Part shown: piece by piece, positions 54,046 through 62,977 of the stretch
Layout: every line of letters starts with the position of its first letter
Numbering within the stretch: the first letter of the stretch is position 1
Assembly (NCBI GenBank): GCA_964446655.1
Contig: CAYUPL010000001.1
Span: forward strand, 1-64,000
Source: Desulfopila_A sp964446655
GTDB lineage: Bacteria; Desulfobacterota; Desulfobulbia; Desulfobulbales; Desulfocapsaceae
Direction of reading: 5' to 3'
DNA: 64,000 nt
Notes under the pieces: model-generated
The model's database searches: none
What the model was told of the DNA's origin: nothing
What the model saw: only the letters and a program-made list of their open reading frames with translations
Translations under genes and position numbers: made by a program

Positions 54046-54348
54046 ATGAGCAAGATAGCTACATCGACTAAAGTTGAGGAGACTTCGCCGTGGTTTTCCG
54101 GCCATTTCCCCAACAACCCGGTCTTCCCCGGTATTGCTCAGCTCAAACTTGTCGCTGATCTCATTCAGGCATCGACAACAGAACCCCTGCAGCTGCACAG
54201 CATACGTCGGGTAAAGTTCAGGAAGCTCGTCAAACCCGGAGAGAAACTCGATATCGATGTCATCAGCGGCAACAGCAAAAATTACTACTTGTTTACTATT
54301 ACCTGTGGGAACGAAGCAGTCTGTTCCGGCAAAATGTTTTTCACTTAA
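54046..54348 (+). CDS. FabZ-like hotdog dehydratase-related protein
   Basis: 100 residues, a single hotdog domain like FabZ/ApeI-type dehydratases. ATG 54046 with AAGGA nine bases upstream is preferred to TTG 54037. The core WFSGHFPNNPVFPGIAQLKL (about residues 16-35) keeps the histidine (H20) and HFP..PVFPG loop, but the FabZ glutamate five residues after the glycine is lysine, and the protein is about 40 residues shorter than FabZ. It may be a dehydratase using a partner residue, or a structural or thioesterase-like hotdog. First gene of the plus-strand operon. Confidence 0.75.
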   Translation: MSKIATSTKVEETSPWFSGHFPNNPVFPGIAQLKLVADLIQASTTEPLQLHSIRRVKFRKLVKPGEKLDIDVISGNSKNYYLFTITCGNEAVCSGKMFFT

Positions 54349-54368
54349 ACTCAATACATTGTAAATCC

Positions 54369-54635
54369 ATGAGTAACGATATCAACCGGACAATCACTCG
54401 AATAGCAGAAATTATCATCAATGAACTCAAAATTGAAGATGTCACCTCCGAAACCTTTGATGCCGACCTCGATTTAATTGACGAGGTGGGAGTCGACTCC
54501 ATGGACCTGGCTACCGTCGCCCTGGTTTTACGAGATGAGTACGGTATACGAATTGATGAAGACGATTATCCCAAGCTGACTACGGTACGCATCATAGCGC
54601 AATACATACTCGATAAACAAAACAGCCCTGATTAA
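54369..54635 (+). CDS. Acyl carrier protein 1 of the polyene-like cluster
   Basis: 88 residues. The phosphopantetheine serine is S44 in VGVDSMDLATVALVLRDE. It starts 20 bp after the dehydratase-like gene; the next gene's ATG directly follows its stop. Distinct from housekeeping AcpP (DSMD instead of DSLD; longer N-terminus), so it is probably a dedicated carrier. Confidence 0.85.
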   Translation: MSNDINRTITRIAEIIINELKIEDVTSETFDADLDLIDEVGVDSMDLATVALVLRDEYGIRIDEDDYPKLTTVRIIAQYILDKQNSPD

Positions 54636-55691
54636 ATGTCTTCTCAGCAACAGGAATATAAATTTTCCGATATTCTGGCAGACCCGGCCATTAGAGAACG
54701 TTGGGAAAAGGTTCGCCGCTATTTTTTTCTGCGTGAATCCACCTACGACATGAGTAACCGGTGCAACATTCGCTGTGAGGGATGTTACTATTTTACCGGT
54801 GAAAAGCAGTTTGCCGCCGAGATTACCGACAAAGCGTCCTGGGAGCAACTCTTTCAGGCAGAAAAAAAACGAGGCATAACCTTTGCCGTTCTGGCCGGCG
54901 CCGAACCTTCCCTGGTACCGGAATTGTGCGATATCTGCTATCGGATCATCCCACTCGGCGCCATCGCTACAAATGGACTCAGACCTCTTCCCAGGGAGAT
55001 AGATTATCAGGTTCATATCTCCGTCTGGGGCAATGATCACACCAGTCAGGTAATCCGCAAGGCCCCCAACATGCTTGTCCGGCAAACGGCAAGCTACAGA
55101 AATGACCCGCGGGCGGTTTTCGTCTACACCTTCACCCCCAGAAACATTGATGAATCCCGAGAGGTTACCAGAATTCTGGCCGATAACGGACAGCGTATAA
55201 CCTTCAATATGTTTTCCGCCCCTGTCGGTTACCAGGGAGAACTGCGTCATACGCCGGAAACTTTACAAAAGACCCGTGAAGTTATGGCTGAGTTGCTGTC
55301 GGATTACCCGCAAAACGTCCTTTTTTCCACCTACAATATTGTTGCTCATACCGGCAACAAAGCACTGCACGATCTTTTTTCCTGCTCCTATCCCCGTAAA
55401 AATCCCTCCACCGATGTCGGACTCGGCAGATCATTCCGCCAGTACCGCACAGATCTGCAATGGGATAGAGAGGCCGCCTGCTGCGTACCGGATACGGATT
55501 GTGATGACTGCAGGCATTATGCCGCCGGTAGCGCTGTCGTTACCGCCAGAATGTATCGACATGCCATCGACCCTGTGACATTTTCCGCCTGGCTCGACTA
55601 TGTCGACACCTATCTCGCCGTCTGGGTCAGAGGGTACGATAAAGGGTCGAACCTCTGTAACACCTTTATCAGTCCACCTCCAACAAGTTAG
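54636..55691 (+). CDS. Radical SAM enzyme 1
   Basis: 351 residues. [4Fe-4S]-AdoMet motif CxxxCxxC at C43, C47 and C50 (NRCNIRCEGCYYF). A C-terminal cysteine set (CCVPDTDCDDCRHYA, about residues 289-303) may bind an auxiliary cluster, as in SPASM or Twitch proteins. It starts immediately after the ACP stop codon (TAAATG), so it is tightly coupled, hinting at an ACP-bound substrate (inference). It is a paralogue of the next gene: blocks AVLAGAEPSL, IATNGLRPLP and FVYTFTPR have counterparts there. Family function unknown to me. Confidence 0.85.
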   Translation: MSSQQQEYKFSDILADPAIRERWEKVRRYFFLRESTYDMSNRCNIRCEGCYYFTGEKQFAAEITDKASWEQLFQAEKKRGITFAVLAGAEPSLVPELCDICYRIIPLGAIATNGLRPLPREIDYQVHISVWGNDHTSQVIRKAPNMLVRQTASYRNDPRAVFVYTFTPRNIDESREVTRILADNGQRITFNMFSAPVGYQGELRHTPETLQKTREVMAELLSDYPQNVLFSTYNIVAHTGNKALHDLFSCSYPRKNPSTDVGLGRSFRQYRTDLQWDREAACCVPDTDCDDCRHYAAGSAVVTARMYRHAIDPVTFSAWLDYVDTYLAVWVRGYDKGSNLCNTFISPPPTS

Positions 55692-55698
55692 TATACTT

Positions 55699-56697
55699 AT
55701 GAAAACCGTCAGCTCTCTTCTCGATGAACACTGGTATAGACGATACCGGAGAATCTCTAAACTCAACATCAGAAGCTCCATTTACGATGTCACCAACCGC
55801 TGTAATCTTCGCTGTAAAGGCTGTTTCTTTTTTTCCTCCGGAGAGGACAAGGTTGCAGCAGAAGAAAACGATATCGAAAAATGGCATGATTTTATAACCA
55901 AAGAAATAGATCGAGGCGTAAATCTCGCCATCCTGATCGGCGGTGAACCAACGCTCTGCCTTGACCGGGTTGAGGCCTTTTATAAGAAATTGCCGACCTT
56001 CTGTGCCACCAATGGTCTTATCAAGGTCCCTCGGAATCGATTTCCCGACATGATGGTCGGTATTTCGTTGTGGGGTGATGCCGACGATGAAAAGATATTG
56101 CGCGGCAAAGATACCTTTAAGATTTCCAGCGCCAACTATCAGGGTGATCCAAACGCCTACTATCTCTATACCATTACACCGAAACAACTCGGCAAAATGG
56201 AAAAAATCATCTGCAAGATCAGGGATGTCGGCCTCAAAGTCCATATGCAGCTCCTCTCCAATGACGAGGAAGTCGATGGTTTTTCGTGGCAACCCGATGA
56301 GCTGATTGCTGTTCGTGAGGAGATGGATGGCATGCTGGACAGTTATCCCGATACCGTGATCTCCTCAAAATACTATCATGAGGTTATCACCACCGGTACA
56401 ATGATGGGACGATCGTTTGGCTGGATGGAATGTCCTTCCGTCACGGAACCTATTGACAACCGGAACCCCAAGCCGAAGCGATTAATAGGTTTTATTCGCT
56501 GGTCGTCGGAATTGCAGGCCATGCATCGCTGCTGCACATCGGAAACGCGTGACTGTGCCACCTGTAAGGACGGCGCCGCTCATATGAGCTGGGTTATGGT
56601 CAACAAACGGGCTCATATCAAAACCACTCGAGATCTGCAGAACTGGATCGAGGTCTACGAAATGTTTGCCAAGCTGTACCGCTTTATCCCCTGGTAG
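55699..56697 (+). CDS. Radical SAM enzyme 2
   Basis: 332 residues from ATG 55699; the frame extends upstream over the end of radical SAM 1, but that part has no counterpart. CxxxCxxC at C35, C39 and C42 (NRCNLRCKGCFFF), AILIGGEPTLCLDRVEAFYK, and a C-terminal CCTSETRDCATCKDG auxiliary cysteine set (about residues 274-288). It shares most blocks with radical SAM 1 at modest identity, so the pair arose by duplication. Both could act in sequence or as a heterodimer on the polyene chain or aryl group. The exact reaction is not evident. Confidence 0.85.
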   Translation: MKTVSSLLDEHWYRRYRRISKLNIRSSIYDVTNRCNLRCKGCFFFSSGEDKVAAEENDIEKWHDFITKEIDRGVNLAILIGGEPTLCLDRVEAFYKKLPTFCATNGLIKVPRNRFPDMMVGISLWGDADDEKILRGKDTFKISSANYQGDPNAYYLYTITPKQLGKMEKIICKIRDVGLKVHMQLLSNDEEVDGFSWQPDELIAVREEMDGMLDSYPDTVISSKYYHEVITTGTMMGRSFGWMECPSVTEPIDNRNPKPKRLIGFIRWSSELQAMHRCCTSETRDCATCKDGAAHMSWVMVNKRAHIKTTRDLQNWIEVYEMFAKLYRFIPW

Positions 56698-56701
56698 ACG
56701 T

Positions 56702-57949
56702 ATGGGCAAAAGAGATGCTGTCATTATCGGCTATGATGCTGTTTCTCCGTTGGGAGGCAACCTGGAGGAGCAGTGGCAAAGAGCCCTTGAGGGCCGAAGC
56801 GGTATCGGGCCGCTGACCCGTTTCCCTTTGCCGCAAGGCTTTCCTGTACATATTGCCGGCCAGGTTCCCGATATTGACACTCTTGACTATCCCTTTCTTT
56901 CGGCCAGACATGAGGCCGCCTGGACCTCTCCCATCTTTAAATATGCACTGCTTACGGTTGTTCGAGCCCTTCAGCAAAGCCAAATCGAACTAACAGCGGA
57001 AATAGCCGGGCGCACCGCGGTAACCTACAGTTCCGCCATAGGTGGGCTTGACGCGATCCTGCATGCCGACAGACAGCTTCAATCGAAAAACAAGCTACCC
57101 CACCCCTACACCAATCCCAATGCCTGCATCAATATGGTCGGCGGGAAAGTCGCTATTGAAACAGGGGCCAGGGGACCAATTACCGCCACTATCTCGGCCT
57201 GTGCCACCGGACTGACGTCCATACTCATCGGCTCGCAGTTTCTTACCCAGAACCGCGCCGATGTCGTCATCTGCGGCGCGGTGGACTTTGCCCTGGTGGA
57301 ACCGATCGTGGCCGGGTTTTATACCATGAACGGCGTCTACTCTCCCAAAAAAGGACTCGAAAACGAACCTCCCGAAAGAGCCAGCAGGCCGTTCTCCGCC
57401 GACCGGCGCGGCTTTGTGATCTCCGAAGGAGCCGGTGCCGTGATTCTTGCAGCCAGAGAATTTGCCGAGGCCCACGGTTTGCACTATCCTGCCGAGCTGG
57501 CCGGCTGGGGTATGACTTCCGATGCGCATCATTTTGTTGCTCCTTTCTTTGAGACCATCAAGAAGTGCATGGAGGACGCCCTTGTCGATGCTTCCCTGAA
57601 TCTGAGGGATATCGCGGTAATCAATGCTCATGCCGCATCCACCCGTGTTGGCGACAAAACCGAATATGATGCCATACAGGCTATCTTCGGCAAAAATATG
57701 CCGCCGGTCAGCGCCAATAAATCGCTGATCGGTCACGCCATGGGCGCATCGAGTGTTATTGAAACTGTTTTTCTTTTGCAGGGAATGAAGGAGAATTATC
57801 TCCCCCCGACCATCAACTACACCCCGGACCCGCACATTGCCATAGATTGCATCTCCGAGGGTAAACGCTATCTTGAGCAGCCATATGTATTGAAAAATTC
57901 CTTTGGTTTTGGTGGTTGCAATGCCTGTGCAGTCTTTAAAAAATCCTAG
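56702..57949 (+). CDS. Ketosynthase 1 of the polyene-like cluster
   Basis: 415 residues, FabF-like beta-ketoacyl-ACP synthase. The ATG 56702 stands five bases after the preceding stop. Catalytic triad complete: C167 (ATISACATGLTSI), H310 (INAHAASTRVGD) and H345 (NKSLIGHAMGASS). The frame before the chosen ATG is overlapped by the radical SAM gene. SPLGGNLEEQ and FSADRRGFVISEGAGAVILA are family blocks. Pairs with ketosynthase 2 directly downstream; neither looks like a chain length factor. Confidence 0.9.
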   Translation: MGKRDAVIIGYDAVSPLGGNLEEQWQRALEGRSGIGPLTRFPLPQGFPVHIAGQVPDIDTLDYPFLSARHEAAWTSPIFKYALLTVVRALQQSQIELTAEIAGRTAVTYSSAIGGLDAILHADRQLQSKNKLPHPYTNPNACINMVGGKVAIETGARGPITATISACATGLTSILIGSQFLTQNRADVVICGAVDFALVEPIVAGFYTMNGVYSPKKGLENEPPERASRPFSADRRGFVISEGAGAVILAAREFAEAHGLHYPAELAGWGMTSDAHHFVAPFFETIKKCMEDALVDASLNLRDIAVINAHAASTRVGDKTEYDAIQAIFGKNMPPVSANKSLIGHAMGASSVIETVFLLQGMKENYLPPTINYTPDPHIAIDCISEGKRYLEQPYVLKNSFGFGGCNACAVFKKS

Positions 57950-57961
57950 CAATTTCGAATC

Positions 57962-59227
57962 ATGAAACCACCGAAAAACAGAAGAGTTTTTGTTGTCGGC
58001 TACGATGCGGCAACTGCACTCGGCAACAGTTTTACAACAACATGGCAAGGTGCTGTCGAAGGCCGGGCCGGTTTTCGCAAACTCACCCGCTGTCAAAGCT
58101 CAAGCCGCAGTAATGTGGTTGGGGAAATACCTGACTGGGATCCAAGCCGCTTTCCGTATGTTGACCGCAAGGAGACCTCTCTATGGAATGCCGCATACGT
58201 TTTTCTGACCATGGAGATTTGCCGGAGAGCATTGGCCGATGCCGGCCTTGCCATAAACGACGCTACCGGCCCGCGAACCGGCTGCCTGATCGGTTCTGCT
58301 TTGAACGGTACGGATTCATATCGCATCGCCGTGGATAATTATGTCAACAGCGGTCCCCTCAAGGTCAGTCCCTATCTTTTACCCAATGTCTGTGCCAATT
58401 TACCCGCCGGCAAAGCCGGCATGCTGATGGGCTTTACCGGGCCCATTTTTTCGCCTCAAGGCGCCTGCGCATCCGGCAATCATGCCATCGGAATCGGTGC
58501 CCGAATGATTCGCGACGGCGATTGCGATTTTGTTTTAGCCGGTGGCGTCGAGACCTGCATTGTGCCGGAGATCATACAGGGTTTCTCTAATATGCTGGCT
58601 ACCATCAAGGTCGGCCCTAAAGACCGTGCTGCAGCGGATCCTGCCCAGGCGTCACGACCCTTCAGCCTGGACCGGAAAGGGTTTGTTCTCGCAGAAGGCG
58701 GTGCGGTATTGGTGCTGGCCGCCGAAGAAACCGTTATATCCCATGGCTTAAGGCCAAAGGCTGAAATTGCCGGCATCGGCTGGAATTCCGATGCGCATCA
58801 TTTTACCAGACCCAATGGTACGACCATAGTACGAGCAATGAAAGATGCCATCGACGATGCCGAAATCTCACCGGCTGATATCGGCAGCGTCAATGCGCAC
58901 GGCACCTCAACCCCGACTGGAGACAGTACCGAAGTCGACTGTCTCCGCACGGTTTTCGGCAAACATTTAAGCAAAATTCCTATTTCGGCCAACAAGTCTC
59001 AAGTCGGCCATTCGCTTGGTGCTTCTGCCGCCATTGAAGCAGCACTGGCCATTGAAGCCATGGTACAGGGCATAGTCCTGCCGACGGTTAACCATATACC
59101 TGACCCTGCCTTTGCCGACATTGATGTGGTTCCCAATGGTGCCAGGCAGCATCCGCACGAACACGTACTCTCCAATTCCTTTGGCTTTGGCGGCACTAAC
59201 TGCTGCATTGTCCTGCGAGGTGTTTAA
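57962..59227 (+). CDS. Ketosynthase 2 of the polyene-like cluster
   Basis: 421 residues, 12 bp after ketosynthase 1. Triad complete: C169 (FSPQGACASGNHAIG), H313 (VNAHGTSTPTGD) and H350 (NKSQVGHSLGASA). Closely similar to the ketosynthase before it in the C-terminal FGFGGTN block. Because both neighbours keep the active-site cysteine, this is not the KS/CLF arrangement of classical aromatic polyketide synthases; two ketosynthases with different chain-length or substrate preference are more likely. Confidence 0.9.
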   Translation: MKPPKNRRVFVVGYDAATALGNSFTTTWQGAVEGRAGFRKLTRCQSSSRSNVVGEIPDWDPSRFPYVDRKETSLWNAAYVFLTMEICRRALADAGLAINDATGPRTGCLIGSALNGTDSYRIAVDNYVNSGPLKVSPYLLPNVCANLPAGKAGMLMGFTGPIFSPQGACASGNHAIGIGARMIRDGDCDFVLAGGVETCIVPEIIQGFSNMLATIKVGPKDRAAADPAQASRPFSLDRKGFVLAEGGAVLVLAAEETVISHGLRPKAEIAGIGWNSDAHHFTRPNGTTIVRAMKDAIDDAEISPADIGSVNAHGTSTPTGDSTEVDCLRTVFGKHLSKIPISANKSQVGHSLGASAAIEAALAIEAMVQGIVLPTVNHIPDPAFADIDVVPNGARQHPHEHVLSNSFGFGGTNCCIVLRGV

Positions 59228-59707
59228 ATGCGGCCTCGACCTTTTAAACCGGAAATCTTGGAAAAACCCTGCTATGTCAGAGATAACGGCACCGGTAAAA
59301 TCTGGCATCGCTGTGAAATGCGGACACTCTATGTCGACACCGATCGATCCCAGGTGGTGTATCATGCCAATTATCTCAGATATTTCGAATTCGGCCGTGC
59401 CTCGCTGATGCGAGATGCGCAATACCCCTATAAAGAGATAGAAGAGAGCGGATTTATCTATCCGATCATCAAAACGGAGCTCAATTATTACTCGCCGCTC
59501 TTCTATGACGACCTGATATATATTCATACACGTCCCGGCCGGATGGAACTGGTCAAGCTGCAGTTTGATTACCTCATTACCAGAGCCGACAACGGTGAGA
59601 TCTGCTGCACCGGTTATACAAAACATTGTGCTGTGAACAGCAAACATATCCCTGTGGAGATAGATGCGAAAACCATAAGCCTCTGGAACGGATTCCCTCA
59701 TTCATGA
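59228..59707 (+). CDS. 4HBT-family acyl thioesterase
   Basis: 159 residues, hotdog thioesterase of the 4-hydroxybenzoyl-CoA/YbgC type, usually hydrolysing acyl-CoA or acyl-ACP. The motif VDTDRSQVVYHANYLRYFEF (about residues 37-56) is the family active-site block, with aspartates followed by the HANY tyrosine. It begins directly after the ketosynthase 2 stop and ends in an ATGA overlap with the next gene. In aryl polyene clusters a thioesterase of this family releases the chain. Confidence 0.9.
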   Translation: MRPRPFKPEILEKPCYVRDNGTGKIWHRCEMRTLYVDTDRSQVVYHANYLRYFEFGRASLMRDAQYPYKEIEESGFIYPIIKTELNYYSPLFYDDLIYIHTRPGRMELVKLQFDYLITRADNGEICCTGYTKHCAVNSKHIPVEIDAKTISLWNGFPHS

Positions 59708-60528
59708 GCGGCTACCGTATTCCCTGCACCATAGCAGTGCATCCATGGTTTAAAGATCATTTTGTCGGCGACAAAATTGTCCTCCCTGCTGTTGAAACCA
59801 TGCTCTTGCTGGCTGATCATTGCCGCAACGCCTATCCTCACCTCGATATCAGGATCATGGAAGATGTCAGCTTTGCGAAATTTCTGGAAATCCCGCCCCA
59901 TTCCGCCACAGTTGCAGCTTTGCTGGAATGTGAGGTGGACTCCTCGGGACGGATGGCAGCTAAACTGCTGAGTCATATGCAATTTAAAAAGATGGCACGA
60001 ATCAAGCAACACGGTGAAGTTTTTTTCCCTGCGGCAGATAGGTTCCCTGCTCTGCCCGACATAGACCCGGCACCGCCTTCTGTTGCCGGTACAAAGATAC
60101 ATGCGGCACAACTTTATAGAGAGATGGTTCCTTTTGGTTCCGCCTATCACACCTTACAGGATACTCTCATCCTTACGGACACACTGGCCTGGGGAAAATT
60201 ACAACCCCCGCAGCTCCCTTTCAGCCATCCTGTGGAGGAGTTGATCGGCTCTCCTTTTTCGTTGGATGGGGCCATGCATGCCGCCTGCGCTTTAGGCCGG
60301 CAAGCGGTGAACTTCGTCCCGTTTCCTGTGGGTTTTGCCAAACGGATTATCTATCGTCCCACCCAACCCGGTACAACCTATCTTACCAGGGTGACGATGA
60401 CGGCAATGCAACAGGATGAACTGGTTTTTGATATCGATATTTTCGACAATGACGGACAACTCCATGAGAGCATCACGGGATTACGAATGCGTGATACCGG
60501 CACAGCTCCACGGGCTAATTTGGTGTAG
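59704..60528 (+). CDS. PKS-type double-hotdog dehydratase
   Basis: 274 residues. ATG 59704 overlaps the thioesterase by four bases; the earlier in-frame start is inside that gene. The N-terminal hotdog has HPWFKDHFVGDKIVLPAVE (residues about 13-31) resembling the HxxxGxxxxP motif of PKS dehydratases, with aspartate at the glycine position; the C-terminal hotdog has LDGAMHAA (D188, H192), the DxxxH/Q motif. So the His-Asp dyad for dehydration is present. Stand-alone PS-DH proteins are uncommon next to type II ketosynthases. Confidence 0.8.
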   Translation: MSGYRIPCTIAVHPWFKDHFVGDKIVLPAVETMLLLADHCRNAYPHLDIRIMEDVSFAKFLEIPPHSATVAALLECEVDSSGRMAAKLLSHMQFKKMARIKQHGEVFFPAADRFPALPDIDPAPPSVAGTKIHAAQLYREMVPFGSAYHTLQDTLILTDTLAWGKLQPPQLPFSHPVEELIGSPFSLDGAMHAACALGRQAVNFVPFPVGFAKRIIYRPTQPGTTYLTRVTMTAMQQDELVFDIDIFDNDGQLHESITGLRMRDTGTAPRANLV

Positions 60529-60536
60529 ATAACGTT

Positions 60537-60812
60537 ATGGAAGCATTTGAAAGAGAATTACTGGAATTGATCTGTACAACCTGCAGACTACATGATGTTG
60601 AAATGGACAAGATCAACAGCGATGACCCCCTGATTGGGCCGGATTCCCCTCTTGGTACAGACTCCCTCGATGCCCTCGAGATTGCCGTTACCATTCAGAA
60701 CACCTATGGTGTACGCATGGATTCAGAAAATACCAGCCGGACTGTGCTGCAGTCTCTTGCAACTCTTGCCGCCTATATCAACGAGAATAACAGCCCACAA
60801 GATCACGGTTGA
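60537..60812 (+). CDS. Acyl carrier protein 2 of the polyene-like cluster
   Basis: 91 residues, phosphopantetheine serine S43 in LGTDSLDALEIAVTIQNTYG. Last gene of the plus-strand operon (54046-60812), eight bases after the dehydratase. Resembles the ACPs of aryl polyene clusters in its glycine-rich loop before the serine. Confidence 0.85.
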   Translation: MEAFERELLELICTTCRLHDVEMDKINSDDPLIGPDSPLGTDSLDALEIAVTIQNTYGVRMDSENTSRTVLQSLATLAAYINENNSPQDHG

Positions 60813-60848
60813 AGCCCGCCGGAACGTCACGTTCCCACATCAGGCTTC
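60811..60848. terminator. Hairpin between convergent operons
   Basis: A perfect inner stem GGAACGT/ACGTTCC with outer GAAGCC/GGCTTC arms, placed exactly in the 37-bp gap between the convergent ACP and acyltransferase genes. It has no T-run; it may stop transcription in both directions by structure. Confidence 0.4.
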
Positions 60849-60849
60849 T

Positions 60850-61695
60850 TCAACTGTTTGCAACGTCGTCATCCTGCCGACGAAGGCCATTACCTCCAAC
60901 TGTACCTGAATTTTCCTCATAGACCTGCAGCACCCTTTGCATCAGTTCAGCTGTACTGGGCGGATTGTTTTGATAATCCGGAATGATATGGGCGATCAGT
61001 TCAACACGGATCGTATTCTCAATCCTGCTGTTGAACACAAACTTGCCTGGAGTAAAGAGCTTATCGGTATTGCTTAATTTCAGAACATACAGCGGGGCTT
61101 TGCACATTCGGGCAATCTTAAAAGCCCCTGTATTGAATTCACCCATGCGGCCGTCTCTACTCCTGGTTCCTTCCGGAAAAATAAAGAGATTACCGCCACC
61201 CTGGAGATAGTCCTCCATGGTCTCCATCTGCCGAATCATACGACCGGCAAGACGTCCTTCCCCGGTAGCCGGAATATAACCTGATCTGGTAATCATCCAG
61301 CCAAAAATCGGCGTACTGAAAAACTTCGTTTTGACAATGGTCCTGTGTCGCGGAAAAAGGGAAATTAGTAACAACGGATCAAGATAGGAAAGATGGTTAC
61401 ACACCACTACCGCAGAAGTGATGTCGGCAACATTTTTATCGACTTCAATTTTCTGCCGCGGCATGGTGGCGCCGACCACTCGAAAAAAGATGCGGTAAAA
61501 GGAAGAGTTCCAGCGTTGGAACTTGATTTCCGGATTTTTTACAAAAAGCGCCCAGGCAAGATAACGCCAGGAGAAGAAAATGACAAAGCCCAGAGTAAAC
61601 CAGGCCCAGCACGCCATGGTGGCGGCCCAGTCAAGAACTCTATCGCCCCGGCCAACTCTGTGGCGGGAGCCTTCAGGCTGTTTCGACGCAGACAT
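60850..61695 (-). CDS. PlsC-like lysophospholipid/acyl acyltransferase
   Basis: 281 residues from ATG 61695 (the frame continues upstream into the ketosynthase gene). A membrane helix (WAATMACWAWFTLGFVIFFS, about residues 22-41), acyltransferase motif NHLSYLDPLLL (NHxxxxD, about residue 100) and glycerophosphate-like site FIFPEGTRSRDGRMGEF (about 170-186). Aryl polyene clusters encode such an enzyme to attach the polyene to a lipid anchor. It follows ketosynthase 3 by 20 bp in a minus-strand operon with ACP 3. Confidence 0.87.
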   Translation of the reverse strand: MSASKQPEGSRHRVGRGDRVLDWAATMACWAWFTLGFVIFFSWRYLAWALFVKNPEIKFQRWNSSFYRIFFRVVGATMPRQKIEVDKNVADITSAVVVCNHLSYLDPLLLISLFPRHRTIVKTKFFSTPIFGWMITRSGYIPATGEGRLAGRMIRQMETMEDYLQGGGNLFIFPEGTRSRDGRMGEFNTGAFKIARMCKAPLYVLKLSNTDKLFTPGKFVFNSRIENTIRVELIAHIIPDYQNNPPSTAELMQRVLQVYEENSGTVGGNGLRRQDDDVANS

Positions 61696-61715
61696 TTTTA
61701 CCACAGAGAAAGAAG

Positions 61716-62957
61716 TTAATCCACCATGCTGCCGTTTTTTATCAGGAGACAGGTATTGACCCCGCCAAAGGCAAAATTTTGTATCGCAGCAATCCTTATG
61801 TCTGTTGCGGTGATTTCCCGGACATGGCGCAGCATATTGCAACGTTCATCGACATTGTCCAGATTCAGGGTGGGAGCAACAAAACCCTGCTCCATCATAT
61901 ACAGCGTTAAAATCGACTCGATAACGCCACAGGTCCCCATGGTGTGGCCCATATAACTTTTCAGTCCGGCAACAAAAGGACCATCGCCATATACCGCCGC
62001 AATAGCCTGTGCTTCGATCACATCACCCATTTTTGTTGCCGTGGCATGGGCGCTGATAAAATCGACCTCATCAGGCGTGATCCCGGCATCATCTAAAGCG
62101 AGACGAAGGGTTGCCGTAATTCCATCCAGATTGGGCAAAATAAGATCACCGCCGTTGTTGTTGCAGGAAAAACCAAGCACCTCACCCAGAATAGCTGCAC
62201 CACGTTTTTTGGCGGATTCATACTCTTCGAGCAATACGGCGCCACCTCCTTCGCCGACAACCAGCCCGTCCCGATTGGTATCGAAAGGCCTTGGTGTACA
62301 GTTCGGGGTGTTGTTGTATTTAACGGAGCAGGCCAGCAGATTGTCGAACACAGCCACGGTCGTGGTATCATATTCATCGGCTCCACCGCAAATCATGGCG
62401 TCCTGCATGCCGTGCTTTATCATTTCATAGCCGTAACCGATGGACTGGCTGCTGGTGGTACACGCCGTGGAGGAGGAAATGATGCGGCCGGTGATTTCAA
62501 ACATCCTGGTGATATTCACCGCTGTGGTATGCACCATCGAGCGCAGATAATCAACCGCACCTATGGAGGACAGTGACTCCAGCCGACTAAAAAAGGTCTG
62601 GTAGATATCCCGCTGCACAGTGGGACTGCCATGGGTGGAGCCGAAGGCAACCCCAAGGCGGCCGGAAGTTATAAATTCCCGGCTCAGGCCGGAGTTTTCC
62701 AGAACATCCTTGGCAACCTGGCAGGCATAATATGCCACCGGCCCCATGGTTTTGCGAAAATGGCGCTTAAAACCGTATTCAATAGGATAATCGACCGTAC
62801 CAAAGACACGGGAGTGGATATGTTGCGTAAGCAGGCCGTCGTCACGCAGAGGACGCACTCCGGACCTGCCCCGGCGAAGACTTTCTATAATATCACTTTT
62901 CTGATATCCAATGGGAGTAATGGCGGAGCAGGCTGTAATAACTACACGTCGTTTCAT
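61716..62957 (-). CDS. Ketosynthase 3 of the polyene-like cluster
   Basis: 413 residues. Triad complete: C166 (SSSTACTTSSQSIG), H304 (FISAHATATKMGD) and H338 (LKSYMGHTMGTCG). The AHATATKMGD block and the C-terminal YMMEQGFVAPTLNLD resemble the ApeR-type ketosynthases of aryl polyene clusters. It follows ACP 3 by 20 bp. Third ketosynthase in 6.3 kb. Confidence 0.9.
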   Translation of the reverse strand: MKRRVVITACSAITPIGYQKSDIIESLRRGRSGVRPLRDDGLLTQHIHSRVFGTVDYPIEYGFKRHFRKTMGPVAYYACQVAKDVLENSGLSREFITSGRLGVAFGSTHGSPTVQRDIYQTFFSRLESLSSIGAVDYLRSMVHTTAVNITRMFEITGRIISSSTACTTSSQSIGYGYEMIKHGMQDAMICGGADEYDTTTVAVFDNLLACSVKYNNTPNCTPRPFDTNRDGLVVGEGGGAVLLEEYESAKKRGAAILGEVLGFSCNNNGGDLILPNLDGITATLRLALDDAGITPDEVDFISAHATATKMGDVIEAQAIAAVYGDGPFVAGLKSYMGHTMGTCGVIESILTLYMMEQGFVAPTLNLDNVDERCNMLRHVREITATDIRIAAIQNFAFGGVNTCLLIKNGSMVD

Positions 62958-62977
62958 GGATAGCGGACAGCTTTCAA

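Noticed and set aside
54636..56697. Radical SAM pair as a ribosomal peptide (RiPP) modification system
   Set aside because: No small precursor peptide gene is adjacent; the neighbours are an ACP and ketosynthases.
57095..58096. 333-codon open frame opposite the ketosynthases
   Set aside because: Antisense frame spanning two ketosynthase genes; no motif.
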